A stretch of 64,000 bases of DNA from Halostella litorea (GCF_004785955.1 NZ_SJER01000001.1:868001-932000); one strand, 5' to 3'; positions 43,950 through 52,958 are shown, counted from the stretch's first letter. Numbers and translations: made by a program. Notes: a model not told the origin generated them from the letters alone.

Positions 43950-44240
43950 CTACTCGCCGCCGTCCTCGCGGGCGAGCCGCACGGCCGAGACGAGCGTCAG
44001 GACGGTGACGAACAGCATCGCCGACGTCACCGCGGCGACGAACGCGAGCGCGAGGTAGAGCAGGGGCGAGCGGCCGCGGGCCGGCACGCCCGATAGGACG
44101 GCGGGCGCGACGACGAAAAAGCCATAGAGGACGGCGGCGAAGCCGACGCCGGCGACGGCGCTTATCTTCGCGTTGCGGGGCACGTCCAGCGCCCGCATGA
44201 ACTGCACCATCGGCGGCCGGTCGGGGACGTCGTCGGGCAC
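43950..44240 (-). CDS. two- or three-span membrane protein, haloarchaeal family
   Basis: 96 residues from a GTG (MPDDVPDRPPMVQFMRALDVPRNAKISAVAGVGFAAVLYG), with spans at about 27-46 and 58-85 (SPLLYLALAFVAAVTSAMLFVTVLTLVSAVRL). The N-terminal RALDVPRNAK segment looks conserved, as in the haloarchaeal DUF7536-like proteins (recalled, not certain). No motif indicates a function. It diverges from the deacylase gene and converges with the PhoU-TrkA_C gene, ending 5 bases from it. Confidence 0.65.
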   Translation of the reverse strand: MPDDVPDRPPMVQFMRALDVPRNAKISAVAGVGFAAVLYGFFVVAPAVLSGVPARGRSPLLYLALAFVAAVTSAMLFVTVLTLVSAVRLAREDGGE

Positions 44241-44343
44241 GGGCGGGCGTACGCGCTCCGGCGACAAATCGGCGTCGTTCCGGGCGCGCGTCCGACGGAC
44301 GAAAGTCCGAACCCCTAAGGCGGATCGCGCCGACGATCCGTCA

Positions 44344-45300
44344 ATGACGACGTTGGGAACCGCGAGCGCGGCCCCTGGCGAGATGGACACGGGGCGGCTC
44401 CGCGTCGGCGAGACCCGGGACGGGAGCCCGGCGGAGCTCCCCGTCGCGGTGATAAACGGCGCGGCGTCGGGCAAGACCCTGTACGTGCAGGCGGCGAGCG
44501 ACGGCGACGAGCTGAACGGCGTCGGCGTGGTCCAGCGGGTCGTCCCGCGGCTCGACCCCGCCGAGATCGCCGGCACGGTGCTGGTCGTCGGGATCGTCAA
44601 CTACCACGGGTTCCAGGTGGCCGAACACCGCAACCCGATCGACGACACGAAGATGAACCGGGCGTACCCCGGCGACGAGTCGGGCACGTCGAGCGAGCGC
44701 ATCGCGGCGGCGACGTTCGAGGCGGCGACGCGGGCGGACCTGATCCTCGACCTCCACCAGGGGTCGACGAGCCGGATGATAAACGAGGTGCGCGTCCGGT
44801 GTGGCAAGCGCCACCGCGCCCACTCGAAGTGCCTGGAGCTGGCGAAGGCGTTCGGCGCGGGCTACGTGCTGGACCAGAAGGGGCCGGACGGCCAGCTCGC
44901 GCGGGCCGCCCCCGACGAGGGCATCCCGACGGTCGACCCCGAACTGGGCGGCTCGGTCGGCTGGGACGAGGAGAGCGTCCGCGTCGGCGTCGAGGGGGTG
45001 TTCAACGTCCTCCGGCACTACGGGTTTCTGGACGGCCAAGCCGACTTCGACCCGCAGGTGCGCGCGAGCGGCTTCGACCAGTTCGGCTCGCCCGTCGGCG
45101 GGCTGGTCCGGTACGAGCACGAACTGGGCGACCGCGTGAGCGCCGGCGAGACGCTGTTTCGCGTGACGGATACGTTCGGCCGGCGGAAGGCGGAGGTGAC
45201 GGCCGACAGCAGCGGGATATTCTGGCGCTCCCGCCGACTGCCCCAGGTCGCGACCGGCGAGTACGTCTGCTCGGTCGCCACCGACGTGGACGAGTACTGA
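44344..45300 (+). CDS. succinylglutamate desuccinylase/aspartoacylase family deacylase
   Basis: 318 residues. The M14-like zinc carboxypeptidase fold of the AstE/AspA/DoeB family. Visible is AVINGAASGKTLYVQAASDGDELNG (Zn ligand region appears as DELNG in place of the usual HGDE), then GIVNYHGFQVAEHRNPIDDTKMNRAYPG, LILDLHQGST (second Zn ligand His) and the C-terminal beta-domain GLVRYEHELGDRVSAGETLFRVTDTFG. The substrate is an N-acyl amino acid, but which one is unknown. The next PLP enzyme starts inside its stop codon (TGATG), so the pair is tightly coupled. Confidence 0.88.
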   Translation: MTTLGTASAAPGEMDTGRLRVGETRDGSPAELPVAVINGAASGKTLYVQAASDGDELNGVGVVQRVVPRLDPAEIAGTVLVVGIVNYHGFQVAEHRNPIDDTKMNRAYPGDESGTSSERIAAATFEAATRADLILDLHQGSTSRMINEVRVRCGKRHRAHSKCLELAKAFGAGYVLDQKGPDGQLARAAPDEGIPTVDPELGGSVGWDEESVRVGVEGVFNVLRHYGFLDGQADFDPQVRASGFDQFGSPVGGLVRYEHELGDRVSAGETLFRVTDTFGRRKAEVTADSSGIFWRSRRLPQVATGEYVCSVATDVDEY

Positions 45301-46493
45301 TGCCGGCCGACCTGCGCTGCCACGCCTGCGGCAACGAGTACGAGGCCGGGCCGGACGAGCCGTGGCGCTGTGCCTGCGGCCACGCGCTCGACTTCGCCGC
45401 CCAACCCCTCCCGGAGGGGAGCCCGCCGCCGTTCTCGAAGCTCGACACCCGCCGCGGGCTGTGGACGTTCTTCGAGTTCCTGCCGGTGAGCCGGCAGGTG
45501 AGCCTCGGCGAGGGGTTCACGCCGCTCGTGCCGGCCGAGGAGTGGGACGCCCAGTTCAAGCTGGAGTACGTGTTCCCGACCGGGAGCTACAAGGACCGCG
45601 GCGCGACGACGCTGCTCTCGCGGGCGGTCGAACTCGGCGTCGACACCGTCATCGAGGACTCGTCGGGCAACGCCGGGGCCGCCATCGCCACCTACGCCGC
45701 CCGCGCGGGGCTGGACGCGGAGATATACGTCCCCGCGGACATCAAGCAGTCCAAGCTGGTCGCCATCCAGCGCGCCGGCGCGCGCCCCGTCCGCGTGGAG
45801 GGCGACCGCGAGGCCGTCACCGAGGCCTGTCTCGCCGCGGTCGAGGGCGACGAGAGCGCCGCGAGCCTCGGCGACGCCCCGGGACAGAGCGGCGAGGGGT
45901 GGTACGGCAGCCACGCCTGGAACCCCGCGTTCTACGCCGGCACGATGACGTTCGCCTTCGAGGTGGCCGCCCAGCGCGAGTGGGCAGTGCCCGACGCCGT
46001 CGTCCTGCCGCTCGGCCACGGCACGCTCCTGCTCGGCGCGTACCGCGGCTTCCGCGCGCTCCGGGAGGCCGGCGTCACCGACGACGTGCCGCGGCTGCTG
46101 GCCGCCCAGGGCACCGGCTACGCGCCCATCGCCGAGGCGATCGGGAGCGACCCACCCGACGAGCCGGACCCGGGGGCGGAGCTGACCGCCGCGCTGGACC
46201 GCGATGAGGAGCCGGCCGAGCCGAACGAACTCGTCGACGGCGTCCACATCAAAGAGCCCGCCCGGAAGGACCAGATCGTCGACGCGATCCGCGACACCGG
46301 CGGCGACGCCGTCGCGCTGGACGCCGCCGCCGTCGAGGGGAGCCTGGACCGGCTCCACCGCGCCGGCTTCTACGTCGAACCGACGAGCGCCATCGCCCCG
46401 GCGGCGCTCTCGGAGTACCGCCGTCGCGGCGTCGTCGCCGAGTCCGACGACGTGGTCGTCCCCCTCACCGGGAGCGGGATGAAGACCCTGTAA
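45300..46493 (+). CDS. threonine synthase-like PLP-dependent enzyme with N-terminal zinc ribbon
   Basis: 397 residues. The zinc ribbon at 7-26 uses CHACGNEYEAGPDEPWRCACG. PLP-fold type II core: KLEYVFPTGSYKDRGATTLL with the PLP lysine, EDSSGNAGAAIATYAARAGL (phosphate cup), VVLPLGHGTLLLGAYRGFR and the final PLTGSGMKTL. The family includes threonine synthase and ammonia-lyases/beta-lyases; the missing canonical N-terminal extension and the pairing with a deacylase suggest a catabolic or salvage role rather than threonine synthesis (inference). Confidence 0.85.
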   Translation: MPADLRCHACGNEYEAGPDEPWRCACGHALDFAAQPLPEGSPPPFSKLDTRRGLWTFFEFLPVSRQVSLGEGFTPLVPAEEWDAQFKLEYVFPTGSYKDRGATTLLSRAVELGVDTVIEDSSGNAGAAIATYAARAGLDAEIYVPADIKQSKLVAIQRAGARPVRVEGDREAVTEACLAAVEGDESAASLGDAPGQSGEGWYGSHAWNPAFYAGTMTFAFEVAAQREWAVPDAVVLPLGHGTLLLGAYRGFRALREAGVTDDVPRLLAAQGTGYAPIAEAIGSDPPDEPDPGAELTAALDRDEEPAEPNELVDGVHIKEPARKDQIVDAIRDTGGDAVALDAAAVEGSLDRLHRAGFYVEPTSAIAPAALSEYRRRGVVAESDDVVVPLTGSGMKTL

Positions 46494-46530
46494 CGTCCGG
46501 GTCGCCCGGTTCTGAATTGGTGACTTTCAC

Positions 46531-46566
46531 GGGATATATATAGGTAATAGCAAAGTTTAATAGGTA
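46531..46566 (+). promoter_or_regulatory. phnDCE promoter with two TATA-like tracts
   Basis: GATATATATAGG at 46533-46544 and AAGTTTAATAGG at about 46554-46565 are the most AT-rich DNA near the phn genes. The second tract is 26-37 bases before the ATG at 46591, the usual leaderless spacing; the first would give a leader of about 20 nt. Either both act, or the upstream tract is a regulator-binding site that controls uptake under phosphate starvation (inference). Confidence 0.55.
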
Positions 46567-46590
46567 ACCTTCGGATTTTCGCACGTCCCT

Positions 46591-47559
46591 ATGACAGATC
46601 GTCGTAACTTCCTCAAGGGTGTCGGTGCAGCCGGGACTGTCGCGTTTAGCGCCGGGTGTATCGGTGACCTCACCGGCGGAAGCGGCAGCGACTCCAGTAC
46701 CATCACGTTCTCGCTGACGCCCGCCGAGTCCGACGTGGACGTCCAGGCACAGTATAAACCGATGTTCGACTACCTCGAGGACGAGGCCGACGTAACCATC
46801 GAGTCCTCCGTCGCGGCGGACTACGCCGCGGTGCTTCAGGCGCTCGACAGCGACCAGACGGACGTCGCCGACGCCGCGCCCGCCATCGCGCTCCAGGCGG
46901 GCAACCAGGACATCGCCGAGGTGGCGGGTATCCGCATCGCCTACGGCGCGGCCCGCTACTTCTCGCTCATCACGACCCTGCCGGACAATGACATCGACGA
47001 ACTGGCCGACGTCGAGGGCGAGACGGTCGCCTTCGCCGACTCGCTGTCGACCAGCGGGTCGCTGTTCCCGCTGTACATGCTGAACGAGGCGGGGCTCGAC
47101 ACGGGCAACGCGCCCAACGGCGACGCCGAGGACTTCACGGGCCAGTGGTCCGACCACTCCACCGCGCGCGAGACCCTCATCAACCGCGACCCGGTCGTCG
47201 CCGCCGGCACCGGCGCGTTCTCGACCGCCGCGAACGTCCCCGCCGACCAGTTCCCCGACCAGTTCATGGACATGTCGGCCGAGGCCGACGGCGCGGGCTC
47301 CGCGACGGACGAACAGGAGCTTCAGCTGCTGTCCTGTTCGGACCCGATCCCGCGGGCCCCGATCCTGGTCCGGTCCGGGCTCGACGACGACGTGAAAGGC
47401 CGCGTCGTCGACGCGCTGCTGGCCGCCGAGGAGGACGACCTCATCGACGAGGACGCCGACGAGGAACTCTGGTTCACCGGGCTGTCCGAGGGCTCGGTCG
47501 ACGACTACCAGCCGGTCCAGAACGTCATCGACACGCTGGGCGTCGAGCTGGGGCAGTAA
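46591..47559 (+). CDS. phnD: phosphonate/phosphite ABC transporter substrate-binding protein
   Basis: 322 residues. The N-terminus DRRNFLKGVGAAGTVAFSAGC is a twin-arginine signal with a lipobox (FSAGC), so the protein is exported folded and lipid-anchored at Cys23. The mature part TITFSLTPAESDVDVQAQYKPMFDYLEDEADVTIESSVAADYAAVLQALDSDQTDVADAAPAIALQAG and NRDPVVAAGTGAF fits the PhnD/PtxB family. It binds a phosphonate, phosphite or related oxyanion. It is the first gene of phnDCE; no C-P lyase or phosphonatase is visible, so the ligand is not decided. Confidence 0.92.
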   Translation: MTDRRNFLKGVGAAGTVAFSAGCIGDLTGGSGSDSSTITFSLTPAESDVDVQAQYKPMFDYLEDEADVTIESSVAADYAAVLQALDSDQTDVADAAPAIALQAGNQDIAEVAGIRIAYGAARYFSLITTLPDNDIDELADVEGETVAFADSLSTSGSLFPLYMLNEAGLDTGNAPNGDAEDFTGQWSDHSTARETLINRDPVVAAGTGAFSTAANVPADQFPDQFMDMSAEADGAGSATDEQELQLLSCSDPIPRAPILVRSGLDDDVKGRVVDALLAAEEDDLIDEDADEELWFTGLSEGSVDDYQPVQNVIDTLGVELGQ

Positions 47560-47631
47560 CCCGTTCGACATTTTTGCCAGTTTCGTACGAGTTAACAGCA
47601 TTCATTATCCCTCACGATTAGAAAGCCAACG

Positions 47632-48390
47632 ATGGGAACCATCCGAGTAGAAAACCTAAGCAAGTCATACGGGGACGTTCACGCGCTCGAGGACGTCTCC
47701 TTCTCCGTCGACGACGGGGAGTTCGTGATCCTCCTCGGTACCTCCGGCGCGGGGAAATCCACGCTCTTGCGGTGTCTCAACGGGCTCACGAAGCCGACCG
47801 AGGGCCGGATCGCGATCGACGGCGAGGAGGTCGTCGGCCCCCGGGACGACATCGCGATGGTGTTCCAGCAACACAACATCATCGAGCAGATGAGCGCGTA
47901 CTCGAACGCGCTCTCCGGGTCCCTCAACCGCACCGGGTTCCTCCGCAGCCTCCTGCAGTGGAACGACCGCGAGGACAAACTGGAAGCGCTCCGCGCGCTC
48001 GAAACCGTCGGCCTGCTGGAGGAGGCCGGCCAGCGCGTCGACAGCATGAGCGGCGGCCAGCAACAGCGCGTCGGCATCGCCCGCGCGCTGGTCCAGCAGC
48101 CGACGACCCTGCTGGCCGACGAGCCGGTCGCCAGCCTCGACCCGGCCAGCGCCGAGAACGTGATGGGCTATCTCCGCACCGCGGCCGACGAGCGCGACAT
48201 CACGACCATCGCCAGCCTCCACCAGGTGAACATCGCCCGCGAGTTCGGGAACCGGTTCATCGGGCTCAAGGACGGGAAGAAGGTGTTCGACGGTGACCTC
48301 GACGACCTCACCATCGACGCCGTCGACCGGATCTACGGCAAGGAGACGAGCATCACCCGCGACCCCGACAAGGAAGGGGCGGTAGCATGA
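47632..48390 (+). CDS. phnC: phosphonate ABC transporter ATP-binding protein
   Basis: 252 residues with Walker A GTSGAGKSTLL near 36-46, the Q-loop AMVFQQHNIIEQMS, signature MSGGQQQRVGIARAL, Walker B LLADEPVASLD and switch His in ASLHQVNIAREF. The QQHNI segment and the LxRTGFLRSLL insertion resemble PhnC. It couples ATP hydrolysis to transport through the adjacent permease. It begins 72 bases after phnD and its stop overlaps the phnE start (ATGA). Confidence 0.95.
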   Translation: MGTIRVENLSKSYGDVHALEDVSFSVDDGEFVILLGTSGAGKSTLLRCLNGLTKPTEGRIAIDGEEVVGPRDDIAMVFQQHNIIEQMSAYSNALSGSLNRTGFLRSLLQWNDREDKLEALRALETVGLLEEAGQRVDSMSGGQQQRVGIARALVQQPTTLLADEPVASLDPASAENVMGYLRTAADERDITTIASLHQVNIAREFGNRFIGLKDGKKVFDGDLDDLTIDAVDRIYGKETSITRDPDKEGAVA

Positions 48391-49370
48391 GCACGGACGA
48401 CGACTCCGAGGGCGGGCTGCTGGAACGGTTCGGCTTCGGAGCCAGTTCGGTGGAGCCGGCCGAGGACCAGCTATACGCGCTCAAGCGGTCCCGGACGGCC
48501 CGCCGGTTGCTGGCGGCCGTCGGGCTGATCGTCTTTTTCTTCCTGTTCCAGCGCGCGCTGTCGGTGGTCGGGTTCACCATCGGGGAGATCATCCGGTACT
48601 GGCCGGAGTTCACCTCCGCGCTGGGCGATTTCTTCCCGCCCGGCGAATACTACGGCGTCCCCTTCATCGACGTCGGCGCGTACTGGGAGTTCATCCAGGA
48701 ACGTAACCTCTTCCAGGAGGCGATCGTCACGCTCGCGATGGGCTTTGCCGGCACCGTGCTCGGCTTCCCCGGCGCACTCATCCTCGGCGTACTCGGCTCC
48801 GAGCGCGTGACGCCGTTCCCCTTCAACTTCATCTTCCGCGGCATGATGTCCACCATCCGCGCCATCCCGGCGCTCGTGTGGGCGCTCATCTACATCCCGC
48901 TGGGCGGCGTGACGCCGTTTACGGCGACGCTCGCCATCGGGACCGACACGATGGGGAACCTCGGCCGCCTCTTCACCGACGAACTGGAGGAGATCGAGGA
49001 CGGCCCCATCGAGGGGATCGAGTCGACCGGGGCCGACAAGCCCCAGACGGTCATCTTCGGCATGCTCTCGCAGGTGTTCACGCCGTTCATCGCGTGGACG
49101 CTGTACATCTTCGAGATCAACACCCGGATCGCCGTCACGATGGGGCTCATCGGCGGCGGCGGCCTGGGGTACGTGCTCCTCAACGAGCGCGGCCTGTTCC
49201 ACTACACGAACATGATGGCGACGATCCTCGTCATCCTCGTGCTCGTCATCTCCGTCGAGATGATCAGCCAGCGTACCCGCTCGTACCTGCGTGGCGGGAA
49301 CGAGGGCAAGGGCTTCCTGACGCTGCTCAAGGAGTTCCCACAGCGGATGGCCGAGTCCGTCTGGAAGTAA
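48387..49370 (+). CDS. phnE: phosphonate ABC transporter permease
   Basis: 327 residues with six or so membrane spans. The N-terminal 35 residues are cytoplasmic and acidic. Later motifs are EAIVTLAMGFAGTVLGFPGALILGVLGSERV, IRAIPALVWALIYIPLGG and ESTGADKPQTVIFGMLSQVF (EAA-like loop that docks on PhnC), with MGLIGGGGLGYVLLNERG near the end. It is the single-polypeptide permease, presumably a homodimer. The start overlaps the phnC stop, a clear operon. Confidence 0.94.
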   Translation: MSTDDDSEGGLLERFGFGASSVEPAEDQLYALKRSRTARRLLAAVGLIVFFFLFQRALSVVGFTIGEIIRYWPEFTSALGDFFPPGEYYGVPFIDVGAYWEFIQERNLFQEAIVTLAMGFAGTVLGFPGALILGVLGSERVTPFPFNFIFRGMMSTIRAIPALVWALIYIPLGGVTPFTATLAIGTDTMGNLGRLFTDELEEIEDGPIEGIESTGADKPQTVIFGMLSQVFTPFIAWTLYIFEINTRIAVTMGLIGGGGLGYVLLNERGLFHYTNMMATILVILVLVISVEMISQRTRSYLRGGNEGKGFLTLLKEFPQRMAESVWK

Positions 49371-49421
49371 CGCGGTTCCCGTTTTCCCGTTCTCGACTGC
49401 GTAGTCCCGCGGCCGGCCGCG

Positions 49422-50222
49422 TCAGTTCCGCGCGGCCTCGGTCTCGCGGGCGACCGCGAGCAGTTCGTCGTGGATCTCCCCGTTCGAGGCCACGACGCCG
49501 CGGCTGTCGTGTCGCCACCGGTTCCCCTCCAGGTCCGTGACGCGGCCGCCGGCCTGCCGGACGAGATGCGCCCCGGCGACGGTGTCCCACGGGTTCCCAC
49601 GGAGGTTGGAGAACGACCCGTCGAGCGCCCCGCTCGCCACGTAGCCGAACGTCACCTGTGCCGAGCCGTAGCGCCGCAGGTCGGCGAAGCGCTCGACGAC
49701 GCCGGTCGCCGCCGCGGCGTACTCGTCGCGCCGGTCGAGGTCCCACCACAGCGTCGGCGAGACGGTGCTCGCCTCGGGGTCGATCCGGTCGCTGACCGAC
49801 ACCGGCTCGCCGTTCAGTCGCGTCGGCCCGTCGGCCGCGACGTACTCGTCGCCGGTCGGCGGGACGACCGTCGCGGCGGCGACCGGTTCGCCGTCGACGA
49901 CGGCGGCGACGCTCGTACACCAGACCGGGATCCCGCGGACGAAGTTGTTCGTGCCGTCGATGGGGTCGACGACGAAGGAGGGACCGTCGTCGGGCACGAC
50001 CGTCGGCGCGTCCTCCTCCTCGCCGACGACCGTGACGTCGGGGAACGTCTCGCGGATCGTCTCGATGACCCGCTCCTGGGCCTCGCGGTCGGCCCGGGTC
50101 ACCACGTCGGTCTTCCCGTCTTTCATCTCGACGGGGAGGTCCGTCCGGAAGTAGTCGGCGGCGACGCTCGCGCCCTCGCGCGCGGCGGCGACGGCCACGT
50201 CCGCGCGTTCGCTCTCGTCCAT
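49422..50222 (-). CDS. inositol monophosphatase family protein
   Basis: 266 residues. Metal-binding motifs are complete: GEEE (residues 67-70), DPIDGTNNFVRG (about 86-97) and WDTVAGAHLVRQAGGRVTDLEG (about 212-233). Archaeal members act as inositol monophosphatase and/or fructose-1,6-bisphosphatase; the sequence does not decide which. KDGKTDVVTRADREAQERVIETI fits the N-terminal domain. It is convergent with phnE, 51 bases apart. Confidence 0.92.
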   Translation of the reverse strand: MDESERADVAVAAAREGASVAADYFRTDLPVEMKDGKTDVVTRADREAQERVIETIRETFPDVTVVGEEEDAPTVVPDDGPSFVVDPIDGTNNFVRGIPVWCTSVAAVVDGEPVAAATVVPPTGDEYVAADGPTRLNGEPVSVSDRIDPEASTVSPTLWWDLDRRDEYAAAATGVVERFADLRRYGSAQVTFGYVASGALDGSFSNLRGNPWDTVAGAHLVRQAGGRVTDLEGNRWRHDSRGVVASNGEIHDELLAVARETEAARN

Positions 50223-50574
50223 GCCGGTCGTCCGGTCCCCGGCGGGAAAATACGTGCGGGTTTCGGCCCGGGCAAGCGCTACCGCTCCGGATGCGTCGGC
50301 CCGTCGAACCCACCCCGCACCAAGGGTTTCGCGACCACCTTTTTCGTCGTCGGGTCGCCGATGGCGACCGCTCCTCGAAAAACGTGGGCGAAAAAGCGCT
50401 CGCTCCGGCCGTCGCTCGCGTCCTCCTCACCGCTCCGGATGCGTCGGCCCGTCGAAACCGCCTCGCACCAGCGGTTTCGCGACCACCTTTTTCGTCGTCG
50501 GGTCGCCGATGGCGACCACTCCTCGAAAAACGTGGGCGAAAAAGCGCTCGCTCCAGCCGTCGCTCGCGTCCGCC
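50223..50574. other. 352-bp gap holding two copies of a tiaS-derived repeat
   Basis: The short piece 50223-50280 holds the promoter region of the inositol-phosphatase gene. Everything from 50281 to the tiaS stop is occupied by two complete 148-bp repeat copies, listed separately. No independent reading frame is credible; apparent frames on the minus strand are copies of the tiaS tail. Confidence 0.75.
50281..50428. repeat. 148-bp direct repeat, copy 1
   Basis: Begins ACCGCTCCGGATGCGTCGGC, which is the minus-strand complement of the last codons of tiaS, and continues with TTTTTCGTCGTCGGGTCGCC and AAAACGTGGGCGAAAAAGCG. It repeats exactly 148 bases later (50429) with few differences by eye (for example AACCCACCCC versus AAACCGCCTC). 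Read on the minus strand it encodes a tiaS-like tail, [16 protein letters not shown], followed by a stop. Confidence 0.85.
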
Positions 50575-50576
50575 TC
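50429..50576. repeat. 148-bp direct repeat, copy 2
   Basis: Same unit as the copy before it, ending at the point where the native tiaS 3' end starts (50577). The third occurrence, 50577 to about 50630, is the true tiaS tail and covers only the first third of the unit before diverging. Copies 1 and 2 differ at scattered bases, so the duplication is not brand new. Confidence 0.85.
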
Positions 50577-51843
50577 ACCGCTCGGGATGCGTCGGCGCGT
50601 CGAATCCGCCCCGTACCAACGGTTTCGCGATGTGCCGCCGCGCGCAGGGCGGCACCTCGTACCACCCCGGTTCCAGGTCACGCTCGACCGCCTGCTCGAC
50701 CTTGCCGGGCGCAGTCGTCCCGCAGTCCCGGCAGCGGTAGCCCTGGTTCCGACCGGCGCTCTCCATCGAGCGCTCGCAGTCCGAGCAGTCGGGCGTGACG
50801 AGTTCGGTCTCGTTCAGGTCGCGGACGGCGAACTTCTCCAGTTTGAGCGTCCCGCCGCTCACCTCGCCGCAGGCGGTGACCCGGTCGCCGGCGCGGAGCG
50901 CGCGGACGCGGTCGCGGAACCGCTTGGTCGGCTCGAAGGCGGCACAGGGGAGTTCGGCGTCGCCGTCGGCCAGCGTCAAGAACACGTGGCCGCCCTCCCG
51001 GGTTTCGGGCGGGTCGGCGACCGTCCCGTCGACGCGGTACGAGCGGCCGTCGCGGGCGTCGGCCAGCGCTGCGTCCCGCAGGTGGGCGTCGGTCCCCTGG
51101 TTCGTCAGAAACAGCGCGGTCGACTCGACCGGTTCGCTCCCGATCCGCTCGGCGACCCACCGCACAACGTCGGGGTCGTCGCCGCGGATCCCGTGGAGGA
51201 TGGGGCCGGGCGTGTGCGGGACGCAGACGGCCTGGCCCTCGCCGCGGTCGACCGTGTCCCAGGCCTCCGGGTAGGCGTCGTCCGCCGCGGCGAACACCGA
51301 GTCGAGGTCCACGTCACGTGGCGTCCCGCGGGCGTCGGGGTAGCGGTAGGAGATGTACTCGTAGGTCCACTCCGGGACGGCGCGCCACGCGCCGACCGCG
51401 GCCAGCGCGCCGACCGTGCCGCGGGCGTTCTTCCACCCGGCGCGGCGGTAGCCGCGGGCGTCGGCCAGCGCCGTCGCGTCCGCCACCTCGTGGTGGTCCC
51501 GCATCGCGTCGCGGGCGAAGGCGGCCACGTCGTCGGGCACGTCGTCCGGGTCGCCCGGCGCGACGACGAGTCCGGGGTTCGTGTTCGGGTCGTCGGTCTC
51601 CGCGGCGGCGTCGAGTTCCTCGCGGGCGGCCGCGAAGGCGGTATCCGGGGCGACGTCGGCGTGGACGGCGAGCGCGGCGTTGCCCCGCGTCTTGTGCTCG
51701 ACGGCGGGGTTCAGGCGCACGAGGAGCAGTCGCTCGACGGTCCCGCCGGCCGCGCGGATCCGGGCGGCGACTTCGCGGGCGAGGTACGTCGTGCACATCC
51801 CGCGCTCGCGGGAGTCGGTGTCGTCGATGCCGACGACGGTCAT
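50575..51843 (-). CDS. tiaS: tRNA(Ile2) 2-agmatinylcytidine synthetase
   Basis: 422 residues. Joins agmatine to C34 of tRNA-Ile2 so that it reads AUA; the function is essential in archaea. Motifs are [61 protein letters not shown] and THPER-ending tail. The middle has an OB-fold-like part ([23 protein letters not shown]) and a zinc ribbon with [23 protein letters not shown]. The native C-terminus, [23 protein letters not shown], has been copied downstream as a tandem 148-bp repeat. The start is an ATG in a normal context. Confidence 0.95.
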   Translation of the reverse strand: MTVVGIDDTDSRERGMCTTYLAREVAARIRAAGGTVERLLLVRLNPAVEHKTRGNAALAVHADVAPDTAFAAAREELDAAAETDDPNTNPGLVVAPGDPDDVPDDVAAFARDAMRDHHEVADATALADARGYRRAGWKNARGTVGALAAVGAWRAVPEWTYEYISYRYPDARGTPRDVDLDSVFAAADDAYPEAWDTVDRGEGQAVCVPHTPGPILHGIRGDDPDVVRWVAERIGSEPVESTALFLTNQGTDAHLRDAALADARDGRSYRVDGTVADPPETREGGHVFLTLADGDAELPCAAFEPTKRFRDRVRALRAGDRVTACGEVSGGTLKLEKFAVRDLNETELVTPDCSDCERSMESAGRNQGYRCRDCGTTAPGKVEQAVERDLEPGWYEVPPCARRHIAKPLVRGGFDAPTHPER

Positions 51844-51960
51844 CGCAGTCGGCTAGGGCCGGGGGCCGTGTAACCGCTTTCGGGTTCGCGCCGGATACAA
51901 GAAGCTATCGCCCCGGGTTCGGAAAACCGCCCGCAAGGGGCGGGATCGCTTCGGCACAAC

Positions 51961-51970
51961 GCCTATATGC
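51961..51970 (+). promoter_or_regulatory. TATA box of the HTH regulator gene
   Basis: GCCTATATGC lies 23-32 bases before the chosen ATG at 51993, ideal for a leaderless transcript. With the other in-frame ATG (51972) the box would be almost on the start codon, so this spacing supports 51993. Confidence 0.6.
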
Positions 51971-51992
51971 GATGAATCGCTTACGTACGGGT

Positions 51993-52958
51993 ATGTCCCG
52001 GTCCGCTCTGGTCGGCAACGTCACGGCCATGTTGGAGGACGCCGGCTTCACGGTGAGCGACCGGTGTGCGATCCGCCCGAAGAGCTTCGACATCGCCGCA
52101 CGGCGCGGCGAGGACCTCGTGTTGCTGAAGATCCTCGCCAACATCGACGCGTTCGACGGCGCGACCGGCGCGGAGATGCGCCGCCTCGGCACGTACCTCA
52201 ACGGCACGCCGATGGTGATCGGGCTGCGCACCCGCGACGAGGACCTGGAGCCGGACGTGGTGTACTTCCGGCACGGCGTCCCGGTGATGAGCCCCGACAC
52301 GGCCCTGAACCTGTTCGTCGAGGAGGTGCCGCCGCTCATCTACGCCGCACCCGGCGGCCTCTACGTCAACATCGACAGCGACGTGCTCGCCGACGAGCGC
52401 GAGGAGAAGGGGTGGAGCCTCGGCCAACTGGCCTCCGAACTCGGCGTCTCCCGGCGCACCGTCTCGAAGTACGAGGACGGGATGAACGCCTCCGTCGAGG
52501 TGGCCATGGAGCTTGAGGAGATGTTCGACGCGCCGCTGACCAGCCCGGTGTCCGTGCTCGACGGGGCCGAAGAGGTCCACGAGGCCGAGCCGACGCCCGA
52601 CGACCCCGAGGCCGACCCCGACGACGAGCGCATCGTCGCCGTCATGACCCGCGCCGGCTTCGACGTCCACCCGACGCTGCGCGCCCCGTTCAAGGCCGTC
52701 AGCGAGGACGACGGGTCGGGCGAGGGGACGGTGCTGACGGGCCACTCCGAGTTCACCCGCACCGCCGAGAAGCGCGCCCGCATCATGGGCTCGCTCGGCC
52801 GCGTCACCGGCACCCGCTCGGTCTACTTCGTCGACAGCGCCAAGCGCGACTCCGTCGAGGGCACCGCGATCATCGAGCGCGAGGAGGCCGAGGACATCAG
52901 CGACGCCGACACCCTCCGGGACCTCATCCGCGAGCGCTCCGGCGGCGAACCGGCCTGA
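51993..52958 (+). CDS. HTH-type transcriptional regulator with an N-terminal restriction-endonuclease-like domain
   Basis: 321 residues. Residues 1-110, [67 protein letters not shown], have the alpha/beta pattern of an archaeal Holliday-junction-resolvase-like or restriction-endonuclease-like fold, probably without activity. The XRE-type helix-turn-helix is at about 130-185: [48 protein letters not shown]. The C-terminal part, rich in Asp and Glu, is less ordered. The family is conserved in Euryarchaeota as a putative transcriptional regulator. The start was placed by TATA spacing. Confidence 0.85.
   Translation: MSRSALVGNVTAMLEDAGFTVSDRCAIRPKSFDIAARRGEDLVLLKILANIDAFDGATGAEMRRLGTYLNGTPMVIGLRTRDEDLEPDVVYFRHGVPVMSPDTALNLFVEEVPPLIYAAPGGLYVNIDSDVLADEREEKGWSLGQLASELGVSRRTVSKYEDGMNASVEVAMELEEMFDAPLTSPVSVLDGAEEVHEAEPTPDDPEADPDDERIVAVMTRAGFDVHPTLRAPFKAVSEDDGSGEGTVLTGHSEFTRTAEKRARIMGSLGRVTGTRSVYFVDSAKRDSVEGTAIIEREEAEDISDADTLRDLIRERSGGEPA

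Noticed and set aside
50281-50576. Repeats considered as a CRISPR array
   Set aside because: The unit is 148 bp, contiguous and without unique spacers, and it codes for the tiaS tail. There is no leader or cas gene.
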